Origin: Pedococcus sp. 5OH_020
GTDB taxonomy: Bacteria > Actinomycetota > Actinomycetes > Actinomycetales > Dermatophilaceae
DNA length: 64,000 nt
NCBI RefSeq assembly: GCF_027812955.1
Contig: NZ_JAPYZV010000009.1
Coordinates: forward strand, 103,873-167,872
Direction of reading: 5' to 3'
Position numbers and translations under genes: made by a program. Each line of letters opens with the position of its first letter. Position 1 is the first letter of the stretch. Under the pieces are notes generated by a model, which searched no databases, had not been told where the DNA came from, and saw nothing but the letters and a program-made list of their open reading frames with translations. This document shows positions 23,133-31,402 of this stretch, in pieces.

Positions 23133-25715
23133 TCAGGAGCGCGAGGACGTGGCCTCGGCGGCCAGGAAGTACGCCGACTCGTCCCGGTTGTCGGGGGCGT
23201 CGAACGAGAGGACCTCTTCGGGGTGGAACTGCCTCGTCAGGATCTGACCCGGCTTGTAGACGTCCTTGATGGTCCCGGTGTGCTGGCGAGAGATGTCCGT
23301 GTCGGGGTACATGCCGGCGTGGGAGGGGTAGAAGACGTCCCACCAGGTCTGGGCCGGGAGCTTGAGCCCCTCACGGAGGAGGCGGTCGAGCGCTGTGTCG
23401 TACCGGGCAGTGAGCTGGCCCGGTGTCGTGGAGGTTCGCGCCACGACGACGAGCGAGTCGTCACTCTCGCGCACGACCTCGCACTCGATCCCGTACTGGT
23501 TCAGACCGAGCACCAGTCCCGGCGTGGCGGAGTCCGCGGTCACGCGGTCGATGGTCACGGACGTGCCGGCGGGCGAGGCGACCGCGCCGATCAGGTTGAC
23601 GAGCACATGGCCGACCGCGAGCAGGCTCTGCCCGCCGGCGTCGACGACCACCTCGCCATCGTTGCGCGTGAACGCCGGTGCCGCCCATGGCCGTCGCACA
23701 GTGCCTTCTCCGTCCAGGGACCGCGCCAGCATGGCACCGAAGCCTTCGACGGCGGCGGGATCGGCGAGCAGGGCCGTGACGAAGAAGTCGCGAGCGCCGT
23801 GCCAGGAACCCTCGGGGACGCCCAACGCTTGCATCGCCCGCCCCGAGACCAGGCGCGCCTCGCGGTGCTTGACGACGATGCGCTCGTCCTTGGGAAACCG
23901 AGGGGCGACCAGCATGGTCTCCCGCGGCGTGATCTGGATGGGGCTGTCGAGGGCAGGGGCCGCGGGCGCCGTGGGGGACAGCTGCGGAGCGGCAGCAGGG
24001 GCAACGTTCGAGGGCTGGTTGACGGCCCGGTACGACCACCACCAGCTGCTCGGATCAGCGTCTGCGAGCTCGTCACGGAAAGGCGCCCCCTCGAAGATCA
24101 GGCCGAGGATGTTGCGGTTGAGGTAGTCCTCCGTCCGATCGAGACCGTGGACGAAGGAGTTCATCAGCCGGATGAGCCAGGCGGGCACGAAGTCCGCGTC
24201 GTGCGGGTCTGCGTGCGGTACCGCATACGGGTTGTCGGCCAGGGACAGGACGAGGCGGCAGATGTACTCGAGGTCAGGCCGCTCGGTGAGCAGCTGCCCG
24301 ACCGGCTCGTCGGCCGGCCTCGCCAGAAGCGCTGCCCGCAGCTCCCGGGTCTTGGCGGGATAGCTCGGCACCACCTCGTGCGCTCCGGGGACCTCGTCAC
24401 GGGGACCGGATCGCGGCTCCTCTGCGGCGCGCGACTGATACCAGGCCCGGTCGCGGTGCCGCTCGTCCGTGAGGGGCAGCTCCAACGCCCAGCCGAAGGC
24501 GCGCTCGAGCGCACCCAGGGCCACCGACACCGGGGTCGTCGGGTCGAGCAGGAGGGTCTCGTCGAAGACCAGACGCTCCTTCACCAGCCGGTCGCAGTAG
24601 TCGGGGATGATCTCCAGCAGGATGGAGTTCAGCGACGCCTCGGCGTCCGGGCTGACGCGGTTGCGGATGGTTCGATGCGCGGCGGCGAGGAGCGTCTCCC
24701 CCGGCTCTCGGACGAGCTCCCCCCGGCGGGCGGCGCGGATGACCGTGCGGATGCGGCGCAGGTCTGCCGCGTGCTCCTTGCTCCCCGCGAAGACCCGATA
24801 CCGGGTGTCCTCCAGAGTGCGGTAGGAGATGGCCCGGTCGAGCATCCGCTCGACCGTCTCGAAACGCACGTCGTCGACGCCGATCGGCTCGGTGAGGACG
24901 TGGCTGAGGGCGTCGAGGTAGGCACTGAGGTACGCATCGATCAGCCGCGGCCTGTTGTAGACGAACATCACGAGGCCCAGCGCGGAGCCGTTGCCGACTC
25001 CGATCACGCTGCGCGTCTCCCGGGAGAGCGGCACTGCGCCGTCGGGGTTGTCGAGCCGGGCGAGCGCCTGCACCACGTCGACGGACAGCTCACGCATGAG
25101 GTACGCCGAGAGCATCTGGGCGAAGTACGACGTGGCGAGTGCGTGGTCGGCGGGGATCGCCTTGAAGGAGATGGTGCCGAACGTGCCGTTCCCGTCCAGG
25201 CCGGTGTTCCGCATGAGGTAGCCGACCTTCCTGATGGCCGCGGCGTCCGGCTGCCGCCCGGCGGCGAGGGACTCGCGCACGTGCTGGAAGATCCGCAGCG
25301 ACTGGTTCGACCGGAACCACACCAGTGTCCCCGCGGGCGCACGGCCCTCGTAGAGCTTGTGGATCTCGCGCTCGGTGACCTCGACCTGCTCGTCCGTGGC
25401 GTTGCCGTCGACGAGCGCGCCGATCATGTCCCAGCTGGTGCCGACGATCCGTCCGGTGCGGTTGCCGGCCACGGGCTGGTGCAGCCAGCCGAGGAACGTG
25501 ACGCTGCCCTGGGGGGTCTTCACGGTGTAGCGGGTGCGACCGTTCCCCTGTGGGTCGAGCTCGAGGTAGTCCTGCTCGATCGTCCACCCCTCGCGGATCA
25601 TCGTGTTGACGAAGGCCCGAGAGGCGCTGAGCCGCGAAGGCTGCAAGGCGCCGAGCCGCCGGGGGTCCATGACCCGACGGGGGTCGGTGATCTCCTGGAT
25701 CGTACGAGTTCCCAC
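23133..25715 (-). CDS. Uncharacterised 860-residue protein, possibly two-domain
   Basis: I do not recognise a characterised family. The first 600 or so residues are rich in helices with conserved-looking elements (WTIEQDYLELDPQGNGRTRY, GYLMRNTGLDGNGTFGTI, SVIGVGNGSALGLVMF, DRTEDYLNRNILGLIF). A Pro/Ala-rich linker follows near residues 600-625, then a separate C-terminal domain of about 230 residues with VVVDAGGQSLLAVGHVL and GLNQYGIECEVV. No signal peptide or membrane helix is seen. It is the first gene of the leftward operon leading into a dipeptidase-like protein and an amino-acid ABC importer, so a role in catabolism of the imported compound is likely. The start is a GTG at 25715; a Met 15 codons later is possible. 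Confidence 0.75.
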   Translation of the reverse strand: MGTRTIQEITDPRRVMDPRRLGALQPSRLSASRAFVNTMIREGWTIEQDYLELDPQGNGRTRYTVKTPQGSVTFLGWLHQPVAGNRTGRIVGTSWDMIGALVDGNATDEQVEVTEREIHKLYEGRAPAGTLVWFRSNQSLRIFQHVRESLAAGRQPDAAAIRKVGYLMRNTGLDGNGTFGTISFKAIPADHALATSYFAQMLSAYLMRELSVDVVQALARLDNPDGAVPLSRETRSVIGVGNGSALGLVMFVYNRPRLIDAYLSAYLDALSHVLTEPIGVDDVRFETVERMLDRAISYRTLEDTRYRVFAGSKEHAADLRRIRTVIRAARRGELVREPGETLLAAAHRTIRNRVSPDAEASLNSILLEIIPDYCDRLVKERLVFDETLLLDPTTPVSVALGALERAFGWALELPLTDERHRDRAWYQSRAAEEPRSGPRDEVPGAHEVVPSYPAKTRELRAALLARPADEPVGQLLTERPDLEYICRLVLSLADNPYAVPHADPHDADFVPAWLIRLMNSFVHGLDRTEDYLNRNILGLIFEGAPFRDELADADPSSWWWSYRAVNQPSNVAPAAAPQLSPTAPAAPALDSPIQITPRETMLVAPRFPKDERIVVKHREARLVSGRAMQALGVPEGSWHGARDFFVTALLADPAAVEGFGAMLARSLDGEGTVRRPWAAPAFTRNDGEVVVDAGGQSLLAVGHVLVNLIGAVASPAGTSVTIDRVTADSATPGLVLGLNQYGIECEVVRESDDSLVVVARTSTTPGQLTARYDTALDRLLREGLKLPAQTWWDVFYPSHAGMYPDTDISRQHTGTIKDVYKPGQILTRQFHPEEVLSFDAPDNRDESAYFLAAEATSSRS

Positions 25716-25765
25716 TGCTGAGACGTTCCCTTCGGGCTTCGCGTGCCTACCGCCGACCTTGCGGC

Positions 25766-25797
25766 AATCAAAGGTGGCTTGATTCGCATACGGTATG
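25766..25797. promoter_or_regulatory. Candidate IclR operator in divergent promoter region
   Basis: Two adjacent inverted repeats lie between the divergent 860-residue gene and the IclR gene. AATCAA (25766-25771) and TTGATT (25779-25784) are separated by seven bases, and CATAC-G-GTATG (25787-25797) is a perfect short palindrome. The region is AT-rich for this genome. The location fits autoregulation and control of the transport operon by the IclR protein. Binding is inferred. Confidence 0.45.
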
Positions 25798-25924
25798 GTT
25801 TGATGGAGCGACCCTAAACACGACGGATAACCAACGTCAATGGGTCTCTGCGAAAAACCAGAAAAGTTCTCAGCGGGGCCGTCCTCGGCCGATACGGTGA
25901 GCCCGGATTGTGAGGAGGCAGGGG

Positions 25925-26659
25925 ATGGCAGGTACGCCGACGCTGCAGACAGTGGTGAAGACGATCGACGTCCTCGAGGCGCTCAGCCAGGAAGACACCG
26001 AGTCCGTGAGCCTCGCTCGGGTGGCCGAGGTGCTCCAGTGGAGCCGTGCAGCGACGCACCAGTACCTGGCCAGCCTCGTACGGACGGGATGGCTCGAGCA
26101 GGACGCCGACCGCCGCTACCGCCTCGGCTACGGAGCGACGCTTTTCGCCGATGCCGTGGCACAGAAGGGCGGCACGCCGCCGGTCATCCTGCGCACGATG
26201 GAAGAGCTGGTGGAGGTGCTACAGGAGCCCATATCCTTCGCGATCCTGCACGGTGACGAGGCCTTGATCGTCGAACGGCGCGAGCCACGGCGGCCCCTCA
26301 TCCACCGCAACCCCGAGCGGCATCTCGATCTCGCCTCGGCGTCGGGCCAGGTGTTGCTCGGCTTCGACCCGCGCGCCCGACAGGAGCTCTCCTCCGAGCT
26401 CGCGGAGCTCGCGGAGGAAGCGCGGCGCAAGGGCTATGGCGAGATCCACAACCACGAGTGGATGGGCGACGAGGTGGAGGCGGTCGCCGTCCCGATCATG
26501 CGAGGCCAACGGTGTCTCGGTGCCCTCAGCGTCATCGCCCCCGCGGGGCGCATGTCGATCCCGGAGGCGGTGTCAGAGCTCGTGAGCGCCAGGGCGCGGG
26601 TCGAGGAGGCTCTGAGCCCACCACAGCCTCAGGCGGAAGCCAGCGCCAGAAGGGCCTGA
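25925..26659 (+). CDS. IclR-family transcriptional regulator
   Basis: This 244-residue regulator has the N-terminal winged HTH (TLQTVVKTIDVLEAL, LARVAEVLQWSRAATHQYLASL) and the IclR effector domain (VIVERREPRRPL, HLDLASASGQVLLGF, VAVPIMRGQRCLGALSVIAP). It begins at the ATG at 25925 behind a strong ribosome site (GGAGGCAGGGG). It is divergent from the 860-residue gene and the amino-acid importer, so it most likely controls that operon and senses the imported compound or a product of it. Confidence 0.92.
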   Translation: MAGTPTLQTVVKTIDVLEALSQEDTESVSLARVAEVLQWSRAATHQYLASLVRTGWLEQDADRRYRLGYGATLFADAVAQKGGTPPVILRTMEELVEVLQEPISFAILHGDEALIVERREPRRPLIHRNPERHLDLASASGQVLLGFDPRARQELSSELAELAEEARRKGYGEIHNHEWMGDEVEAVAVPIMRGQRCLGALSVIAPAGRMSIPEAVSELVSARARVEEALSPPQPQAEASARRA

Positions 26660-26670
26660 CGAAAGAACGT

Positions 26671-27567
26671 TCATGACAGGCTTCCCTCGTGAGCGCGGGC
26701 GTCCGCCGAGGGACTGACCGGACGACGCTCGGAGGCCATTGCGGAAGCTGAGCCGTCGAAGCGCCGCAGGATCAGGACGAGCGGGACGGCCGCCACCAGC
26801 GCCAGGCCCACGAACGGCGCCACCAGGGTCGCCGACACCACCGTCGACTCCGGGTCCAGCCGCGAGCCCCACCACTGGTCGACCGCAATACTGATGCTCT
26901 CCATGGCCCAGAGCGCCAAAAGGGACGGCACGACGACGAGTCCGCGGACCTCCCGTCGCCACAGCCACCAGGCAGCGACAGCGCCAAGCGGCAGCCATAC
27001 AGCCAGGTCCTGGACGTAGACGGCGTTGGTGGCGACCCCCGTCCCGGCGAGGAAGCTCGGCGGGAACGGACCGCGCAACGCCGGGACCACCACGGCCAGC
27101 CACGCCGCGGCGTTCAGAACGACGACGGCCCACGTGTACACGGACACTGTCCGCACCGGGGCTCGAGGTGAGAACCCGCGGGCGAGCGCAGCGGCGTCGA
27201 GGCTGAAGGCCAAGGTGCCGACGGACCAGAGGCTGGTCGCCAGCATGGCGACGTACAGGAGGAATGCCGCGTTGAACGGCGTGAGGAAGAGAAGCAGAAC
27301 GGCGTTGTACTGCAGGTAGAGCAGCGACCCAATCCAGGTGAAGACCGCAGGAGCCCGGCCGGCGATCGCCTTGCGCGCCGAGACGAGAAGCACCGGCACG
27401 GCGACCGCCAGGACGACCAGGGCGGTACCTCGTGCGGAGCCAACCATGGCACGTGGCCCGTGCAGTAACCCTGGGTCGAGCACCGTCCAGGTGGCCGCGA
27501 CGACTGCCAATGAAGCAACAGCCCAGGACATCCGCTGGGGTGTCCTGCTGAGGATGTGCCCGTTCAT
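26671..27567 (-). CDS. Multi-spanning membrane protein, unknown function
   Basis: This 298-residue protein has about eight hydrophobic segments separated by short polar loops, with no recognised domain. It starts at an ATG with a short cytosolic N-terminus and ends in a charged tail. It lies 49 bases after another membrane protein gene on the same strand, so the two are probably co-transcribed from the promoter near 28.4 kb that carries a DosR-like box. It faces the IclR gene tail to tail with only 11 bases between. Confidence 0.7.
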   Translation of the reverse strand: MNGHILSRTPQRMSWAVASLAVVAATWTVLDPGLLHGPRAMVGSARGTALVVLAVAVPVLLVSARKAIAGRAPAVFTWIGSLLYLQYNAVLLLFLTPFNAAFLLYVAMLATSLWSVGTLAFSLDAAALARGFSPRAPVRTVSVYTWAVVVLNAAAWLAVVVPALRGPFPPSFLAGTGVATNAVYVQDLAVWLPLGAVAAWWLWRREVRGLVVVPSLLALWAMESISIAVDQWWGSRLDPESTVVSATLVAPFVGLALVAAVPLVLILRRFDGSASAMASERRPVSPSADARAHEGSLS

Positions 27568-27616
27568 GACTCGCCTCTTCCTGTGCTGTCTACGTTGGTG
27601 GTCCGGCTTGTCCTGT

Positions 27617-28363
27617 CTACGTGGTGGTCGGGCTCGAATGGTCCGGCTCCGGATGGTCTCGGCGCACCAGCTGCGCCGGCATCCTGCGCACCAGCCGCAG
27701 GAGTGCCGCGCCGGTGACGAGCGCCACGACGACAGCCATGACGAAGGCAGCGGTGACCGCGACCGCTATGGCAGCGGCGGCCGCCTGGTCCTCGTGCCAC
27801 AGCGGTACGGCTACGGCCATGAACGACGACAACCCCAGCGTCCACGCCAGTGCGGTCCACCCGATCCAGCTGGCTGGGTGCGGCAGCAGGCGCCGGAGCT
27901 CGAGCCACTGCGCGAAGCCGATCGAACCGAGGAGGACCGTGGCCGCGACCACGCAAGCTGGGACGACGATCCACGCCGGTGTCTGCAGCAGCCGCTCGCC
28001 CATCACCGAGGGAGTCATGGCCACCGCGTAGGCAACCATTGCGGCAACCGAGGTCAGCGCGGTGAACCTTCGACGGTCGATCCTGGGGAGCAGTGGACGT
28101 AGCGCGCTCGCCTGAGCCCAACCGAGGGCGGCGCCCTCGATCGCCCCGGCCAGCACCAACGCCGACCACGCCGCCGGCGCCGGGGAGGTCACCGTCAGTA
28201 CCCCCGTCACGGCTGGCACGGTGAACCCGGCCACCTCACCAGCAGTGGTCCAGAGGAACCACCGGCGCAGAGCCGCTCGCGCCTGGGCGGCTGAACCCAC
28301 CAAGGGCGCGGGCGCCGTTGCGGTTCCTGCAATCACGCGGTTCTGGATCAACGGCACTCCCAT
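27617..28363 (-). CDS. Multi-spanning membrane protein, unknown function
   Basis: A protein of about 248 residues with six to seven hydrophobic helices (for example TSVAAMVAYAVAMTP and ACVVAATVLLGSIGFAQ) and no known motif. I use the ATG at 28363 (MGVPLIQNRV) because GAGGG stands eight bases before it; the ATG at 28384 is an alternative. A DosR-like box (GGGACCTTGGGCCC on this strand) lies about 50 bases upstream. It probably leads a two-gene operon with the next membrane protein. Confidence 0.7.
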   Translation of the reverse strand: MGVPLIQNRVIAGTATAPAPLVGSAAQARAALRRWFLWTTAGEVAGFTVPAVTGVLTVTSPAPAAWSALVLAGAIEGAALGWAQASALRPLLPRIDRRRFTALTSVAAMVAYAVAMTPSVMGERLLQTPAWIVVPACVVAATVLLGSIGFAQWLELRRLLPHPASWIGWTALAWTLGLSSFMAVAVPLWHEDQAAAAAIAVAVTAAFVMAVVVALVTGAALLRLVRRMPAQLVRRDHPEPDHSSPTTT

Positions 28364-28411
28364 GAATCGGACCCTCGCCCTCATCGTCCGCCGGCACGTG
28401 AACCTGCCACA

Positions 28412-28425
28412 GGGCCCAAGGTCCC
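28412..28425 (-). promoter_or_regulatory. DosR/DevR-like box A
   Basis: On the minus strand the sequence reads GGGACCTTGGGCCC, close to the mycobacterial DosR core GGGACTTTAGGCCC. It is 49 bases upstream of the leftward membrane protein start at 28363. The assignment is by pattern only; no DosR or DosS gene is in the window. Confidence 0.5.
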
Positions 28426-28465
28426 AGGGACGACGGAGAGCACCTCCAGGTCGTCGCCCCAACGC

Positions 28466-28479
28466 GGGACCATCGTCCC
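28466..28479 (+). promoter_or_regulatory. DosR/DevR-like box B
   Basis: GGGACCATCGTCCC is a perfect GGGAC-N4-GTCCC palindrome, the symmetrical form of the DosR box. It ends 51 bases before the ATG of the small membrane protein at 28531, the same spacing as box D has to its gene. Confidence 0.5.
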
Positions 28480-28530
28480 TGGAGTGCCCTGCGTGGCTGT
28501 CGCAAGGATGAGGTCAGGAGGTGGAAAGCC

Positions 28531-28998
28531 ATGTCACGCAACGTCATGGTGGTCGGTGGAATCCGGGAGAAGGCGGCGTCATGGGCGTTCGGACGGCGCC
28601 TGGCCGGCTCCGGAGGAGGACGGAACCGCCCCGGTGTCAGTAGCGCCGTCGGCGGCTTCTACCTGTGCATGGCAGGGATCAACGCCGGCCTCGCCATCGC
28701 GGACGCCGAGATCTACAGACACTTTGCGGATGGCGGGCTCTTCGGCTTCGTCCGCGCCGGTTGGGCGGACGTCGTCATGGCGAACCCAGTCCTGTGGGCA
28801 GCGTTGCTCGCGACCGGCGAGGGCTGCATCGGCGTCGTCCTGCTGGCCGGCGGTAAGCCTGCGCGATGGGCCTGGGTGGCGGTACTCGCCTTCCATGCCC
28901 TGCTGCTGCTCTTCGGTTGGGGCTTCTGGCTGTATGCCGTCCCGGCCCTCGCGGTCTTCGCCCTTCTCGCGCGTCACGACTGGCATCAGCTCGGCTGA
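28531..28998 (+). CDS. Small four-helix membrane protein
   Basis: This 155-residue protein has a basic N-terminus of about 40 residues and then four hydrophobic segments (AVGGFYLCMAGINAGLAIA, VLWAALLATGEGCIGVVLL, WAWVAVLAFHALLLLFGWG, LYAVPALAVFALLA). It may belong to the DoxX-like small membrane proteins, but I see no decisive motif. A strong ribosome site, AGGAGGTGG, precedes the ATG. It is divergent from the other membrane genes and has a DosR-like box 51 bases upstream, suggesting induction by low oxygen or nitric oxide. Confidence 0.75.
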   Translation: MSRNVMVVGGIREKAASWAFGRRLAGSGGGRNRPGVSSAVGGFYLCMAGINAGLAIADAEIYRHFADGGLFGFVRAGWADVVMANPVLWAALLATGEGCIGVVLLAGGKPARWAWVAVLAFHALLLLFGWGFWLYAVPALAVFALLARHDWHQLG

Positions 28999-29048
28999 AG
29001 GGACACCAGCCATCGGGAGGAACCTCACGAGCCATCGCGAAGGACCCT

Positions 29049-29124
29049 CGAGCCGTAGGAACCTTCCCCCGGTCGGTGTCGGGACGCGAGCCGTAGGAAC
29101 CTTCCCCCGGTCGGTGTCGGGACG
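29049..29124. repeat. Perfect tandem duplication, 2 x 38 bp
   Basis: The 38-base unit starting CGAGCCGTAGG and ending GGTGTCGGGACG occurs twice head to tail at 29049-29086 and 29087-29124 with no mismatch. It is in non-coding DNA between the small membrane gene and a universal stress gene. Perfect identity suggests a recent duplication. Confidence 0.9.
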
Positions 29125-29154
29125 ACCGCCGCACGAGTGACGTGCGCTGCCCCA

Positions 29155-29194
29155 CACACGCCTTCGGGTTCAGCCACACGCCTTCTGGTTGAGT
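29155..29194. repeat. Imperfect tandem duplication, 2 x 20 bp
   Basis: CACACGCCTTCGGGTTCAGC (29155-29174) is followed directly by CACACGCCTTCTGGTTGAGT (29175-29194); 17 of 20 positions match. It is the second of four different tandem doublets in this 250-base stretch. Confidence 0.8.
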
Positions 29195-29209
29195 CGCGTC
29201 TCCCACTCG

Positions 29210-29239
29210 GGAGGATGCATCACAGGAGGATGCATCACA
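29210..29239. repeat. Perfect tandem duplication, 2 x 15 bp
   Basis: GGAGGATGCATCACA occurs twice in a row at 29210-29224 and 29225-29239 without mismatch. Confidence 0.9.
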
Positions 29240-29250
29240 GAAGACGGGCC

Positions 29251-29292
29251 ACTCAGTGGAGCCTGCCTCGAACTCAGTGGAGTCTGCCTCGA
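29251..29292. repeat. Tandem duplication, 2 x 21 bp
   Basis: The 21-base unit beginning ACTCAGTGGAG and ending TGCCTCGA occurs at 29251-29271 and 29272-29292 with a single C/T difference. The remaining bases to 29363 hold no gene I can support. Confidence 0.88.
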
Positions 29293-29363
29293 TGGGGTTG
29301 CGGGAGTGGGAGGCGCTGCGGCCTGGCCGTTCTGGGTGGACGGTTTGGAGGGACCCTTCACCG

Positions 29364-30317
29364 TCAGCCTGGAACCACCATCACGGGACAGCCGGCTTCG
29401 CGAATCACTGTGTGGCTGACCGAACCCAGCACCAGGCCGGCGAAACCGCCACGGCCCCGGCTGCCGACGACGATCAGGCCGGCGTGCTCACCAAGCTGGC
29501 TCAGCGTATGGCCTGGAGAGCCGTAGAGGACCTCGGTCTCGATGGAGATGGTCCCGTACGCGGCGCCTGCTCGAGTGGAAGCGTCGGCCAGCGTGCGTTC
29601 AGCTGCCTCTCGCACGTCATGCGTGTGCTCGCTGCCGGCCTTCACCGTCTCGACATAGGCGAAGGAGTCCGGCGAGGAGATGTGGGCAACGGTGACGATG
29701 CGAAGACCAGCACCGCAGAGCGCGGCCAGCTCGGCTCCCAGGTCGAGCGCTCGCATCGCCTCCTGCGATCCGTCCACGCCGACGACGACGGGGTGATCTG
29801 CGTCGGGGTGAACTGGGTGGTCACTGGGTACGACCACGGCCGGACACGATGCGTGTGCCGTGACGGCGAAGGAGACCGAGCCCAGGAGCCCGGCCGCCAT
29901 ACGTCCTCGACCACGGCTGCCGGTAACGACAAGGTCCGCGTCCTTCGAGGCGTTCACGAGCTCCGCGGCGGGACTACCGATCGTCATCAGGCCACTGACC
30001 TGGGACGGTCCCACGACTGTCCGCCTGGCGCGGTCCACCCCGGCGGCCACGATGTCGTGACCGGCCTGTGCCAGATCGGCCGACAGCTCGTCCAGGGTGT
30101 ACGCCGGTCCATAGGCCACCGTCGCCATATCGACGCAGTGCAGGACGTTCAATGCAGTCCCCCACCTCTGTGCCGTCACCGCTGCCCAGTCAAGGGCGAC
30201 CTCGGACCCGGGCGAGTCGTCATACCCGACGACGATTCCCTTGGCCGGCACCGCGGCTTCCTGACGGCGGGTGTCTTGCTGTGTTGCTTCCTGGTGCGTG
30301 GTCTCCTGCTGAGTCAT
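29364..30317 (-). CDS. Universal stress protein, two UspA domains
   Basis: This 317-residue cytosolic protein has two tandem UspA domains after a Gln/Thr-rich N-terminal tail of about 25 residues. Domain 1 has IVVGYDDSPGSEVALDWA and the ATP-binding loop VVTGSRGRGRMAAGLLGSVS; domain 2 has VVVGVDGSQEAMRALDLG and VVGSRGRGGFAGLVLGSVS. Both carry the G-2x-G-9x-G-(S/T) pattern of ATP-binding Usps. Tandem Usps of this type belong to the DosR dormancy regulon in mycobacteria. A DosR-like box (GGGACTTTAGGCCC on this strand, 30428-30415) lies 98 bases upstream, supporting the same control here. Confidence 0.93.
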   Translation of the reverse strand: MTQQETTHQEATQQDTRRQEAAVPAKGIVVGYDDSPGSEVALDWAAVTAQRWGTALNVLHCVDMATVAYGPAYTLDELSADLAQAGHDIVAAGVDRARRTVVGPSQVSGLMTIGSPAAELVNASKDADLVVTGSRGRGRMAAGLLGSVSFAVTAHASCPAVVVPSDHPVHPDADHPVVVGVDGSQEAMRALDLGAELAALCGAGLRIVTVAHISSPDSFAYVETVKAGSEHTHDVREAAERTLADASTRAGAAYGTISIETEVLYGSPGHTLSQLGEHAGLIVVGSRGRGGFAGLVLGSVSHTVIREAGCPVMVVPG

Positions 30318-30414
30318 GACGGTCCTCCGAAGTCATGGCCGAGACGCTCGCGGAGCCCGCAGGTGGCGCTGACCGGCCTGGGCTCAGGTTCCCGCTCCAC
30401 GCCCGCTCCGAGGA

Positions 30415-30428
30415 GGGCCTAAAGTCCC
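30415..30428 (-). promoter_or_regulatory. DosR/DevR-like box C
   Basis: On the minus strand this is GGGACTTTAGGCCC, identical to the core commonly quoted for the mycobacterial DosR binding site. It lies in the divergent promoter region of the two large universal stress genes. Confidence 0.65.
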
Positions 30429-30454
30429 GCGTTGCTGAGCGCCCACGGCCCGGC

Positions 30455-30468
30455 GGGACCTTCGGCCC
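30455..30468 (+). promoter_or_regulatory. DosR/DevR-like box D
   Basis: GGGACCTTCGGCCC on the plus strand ends 50 bases before the ATG of the rightward universal stress gene. Its halves match the DosR pattern GGGAC-N4-GGCCC. Confidence 0.6.
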
Positions 30469-30518
30469 TGCTGCTGGCGGGGAGCGCCCGCCATCCTACG
30501 GAGGGAGAGGAGTCAGCC

Positions 30519-31388
30519 ATGAACACCATGAATACTCAACCCTGCCAAGCGGTCGTGGTGGGCGTTGACCACAACCCGTCCAGTGACCGTGCCGTCGACG
30601 TGGGCGTCAAGCAGGCCAGAGTCTCCCACCGGCCGCTTCACCTGGTCTTCGCCACGGGCGTCGGGCTCGTGCCCTACACCCGGGAGTATCTCGCGACGAA
30701 GCTGGACTTCCTACGGCGGCGCCGCGACCGCGCCGCTGAGCAGGCTCCCGACCTCGACATCACCTACGCCGTTCAGGTCGACGACCCAGCCGCCCTGCTG
30801 GTCAAAGCCAGCGCCACCGCGTCGCTGGTGGTGCTCGGCTCCGCGGGGCTCGGCCAGACGGTGGATGTGCTGCGTGGGGCCACCGCAGCCAAGCTGATGG
30901 CGCATGCCCACTGTCCGGTCATGGTCACCCCCCACGCCGCGACCTGGGATGTCGACGGGCCCATCGTCGTAGGCGTCGACGCCACCGAGCACTCGACGCC
31001 GGCGCTGGAGTGGGCCTTTGCGCAGGCTTCCGCCGAAGGGGCGGAGCTGGTTCCGGTCCACACGTGGTGGTGGGAGGAGCCTGATCCCTTCCTCTCGGGC
31101 GGTTCGTGGGAGGACGAATGGGTCGCGATGTCGCAGACCCAGACGCTGGAGCTCTCCGAGATGCTTGCCGGATGGCGCGAGAAGTACCCGGACGTAGCCG
31201 TCAGCCCGACCGTGGTGCGCGGGCAGGCCGCCGAGATCCTGGTGGAGGCCTCACCCTCCTCACGGCTCGTGGTCGTCGGAACCCGCGGTCGCGGCGGCTT
31301 CGCGGGTCTCCTCCTGGGCTCGGTGAGCATCCACACGGCCCATCGGGCGAGCTGCCCCGTCGTCGTCGTGCCATCCACCCACCCCTGA
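30519..31388 (+). CDS. Universal stress protein, two UspA domains
   Basis: This 289-residue protein has two UspA domains. The first begins AVVVGVDHNPSSDRAVDVG and has an altered loop, VVLGSAGLGQTVDVLRGATAA. The second has IVVGVDATEHSTPALEWAF and a canonical ATP loop VVGTRGRGGFAGLLLGSVS. The ATG at 30519 follows a strong GAGGGAGAGGAG ribosome site. It is divergent from the other tandem Usp, with two DosR-like boxes between, so both are probably hypoxia- or dormancy-induced. Confidence 0.93.
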   Translation: MNTMNTQPCQAVVVGVDHNPSSDRAVDVGVKQARVSHRPLHLVFATGVGLVPYTREYLATKLDFLRRRRDRAAEQAPDLDITYAVQVDDPAALLVKASATASLVVLGSAGLGQTVDVLRGATAAKLMAHAHCPVMVTPHAATWDVDGPIVVGVDATEHSTPALEWAFAQASAEGAELVPVHTWWWEEPDPFLSGGSWEDEWVAMSQTQTLELSEMLAGWREKYPDVAVSPTVVRGQAAEILVEASPSSRLVVVGTRGRGGFAGLLLGSVSIHTAHRASCPVVVVPSTHP

Positions 31389-31402
31389 CACGAGCCACCT
31401 AC

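Noticed and set aside
23223..25721. An 832-codon open frame opposite the 860-residue gene
   Set aside because: It is antisense to a better frame, its product is rich in Arg/Gly/Val/Asp repeats typical of reverse-strand reading in GC-rich genes, and has no domain.
29049..29292. Clustered repeats as possible CRISPR or IS ends
   Set aside because: Each repeat type occurs only twice, head to tail, and the types differ from each other; there are no inverted ends.
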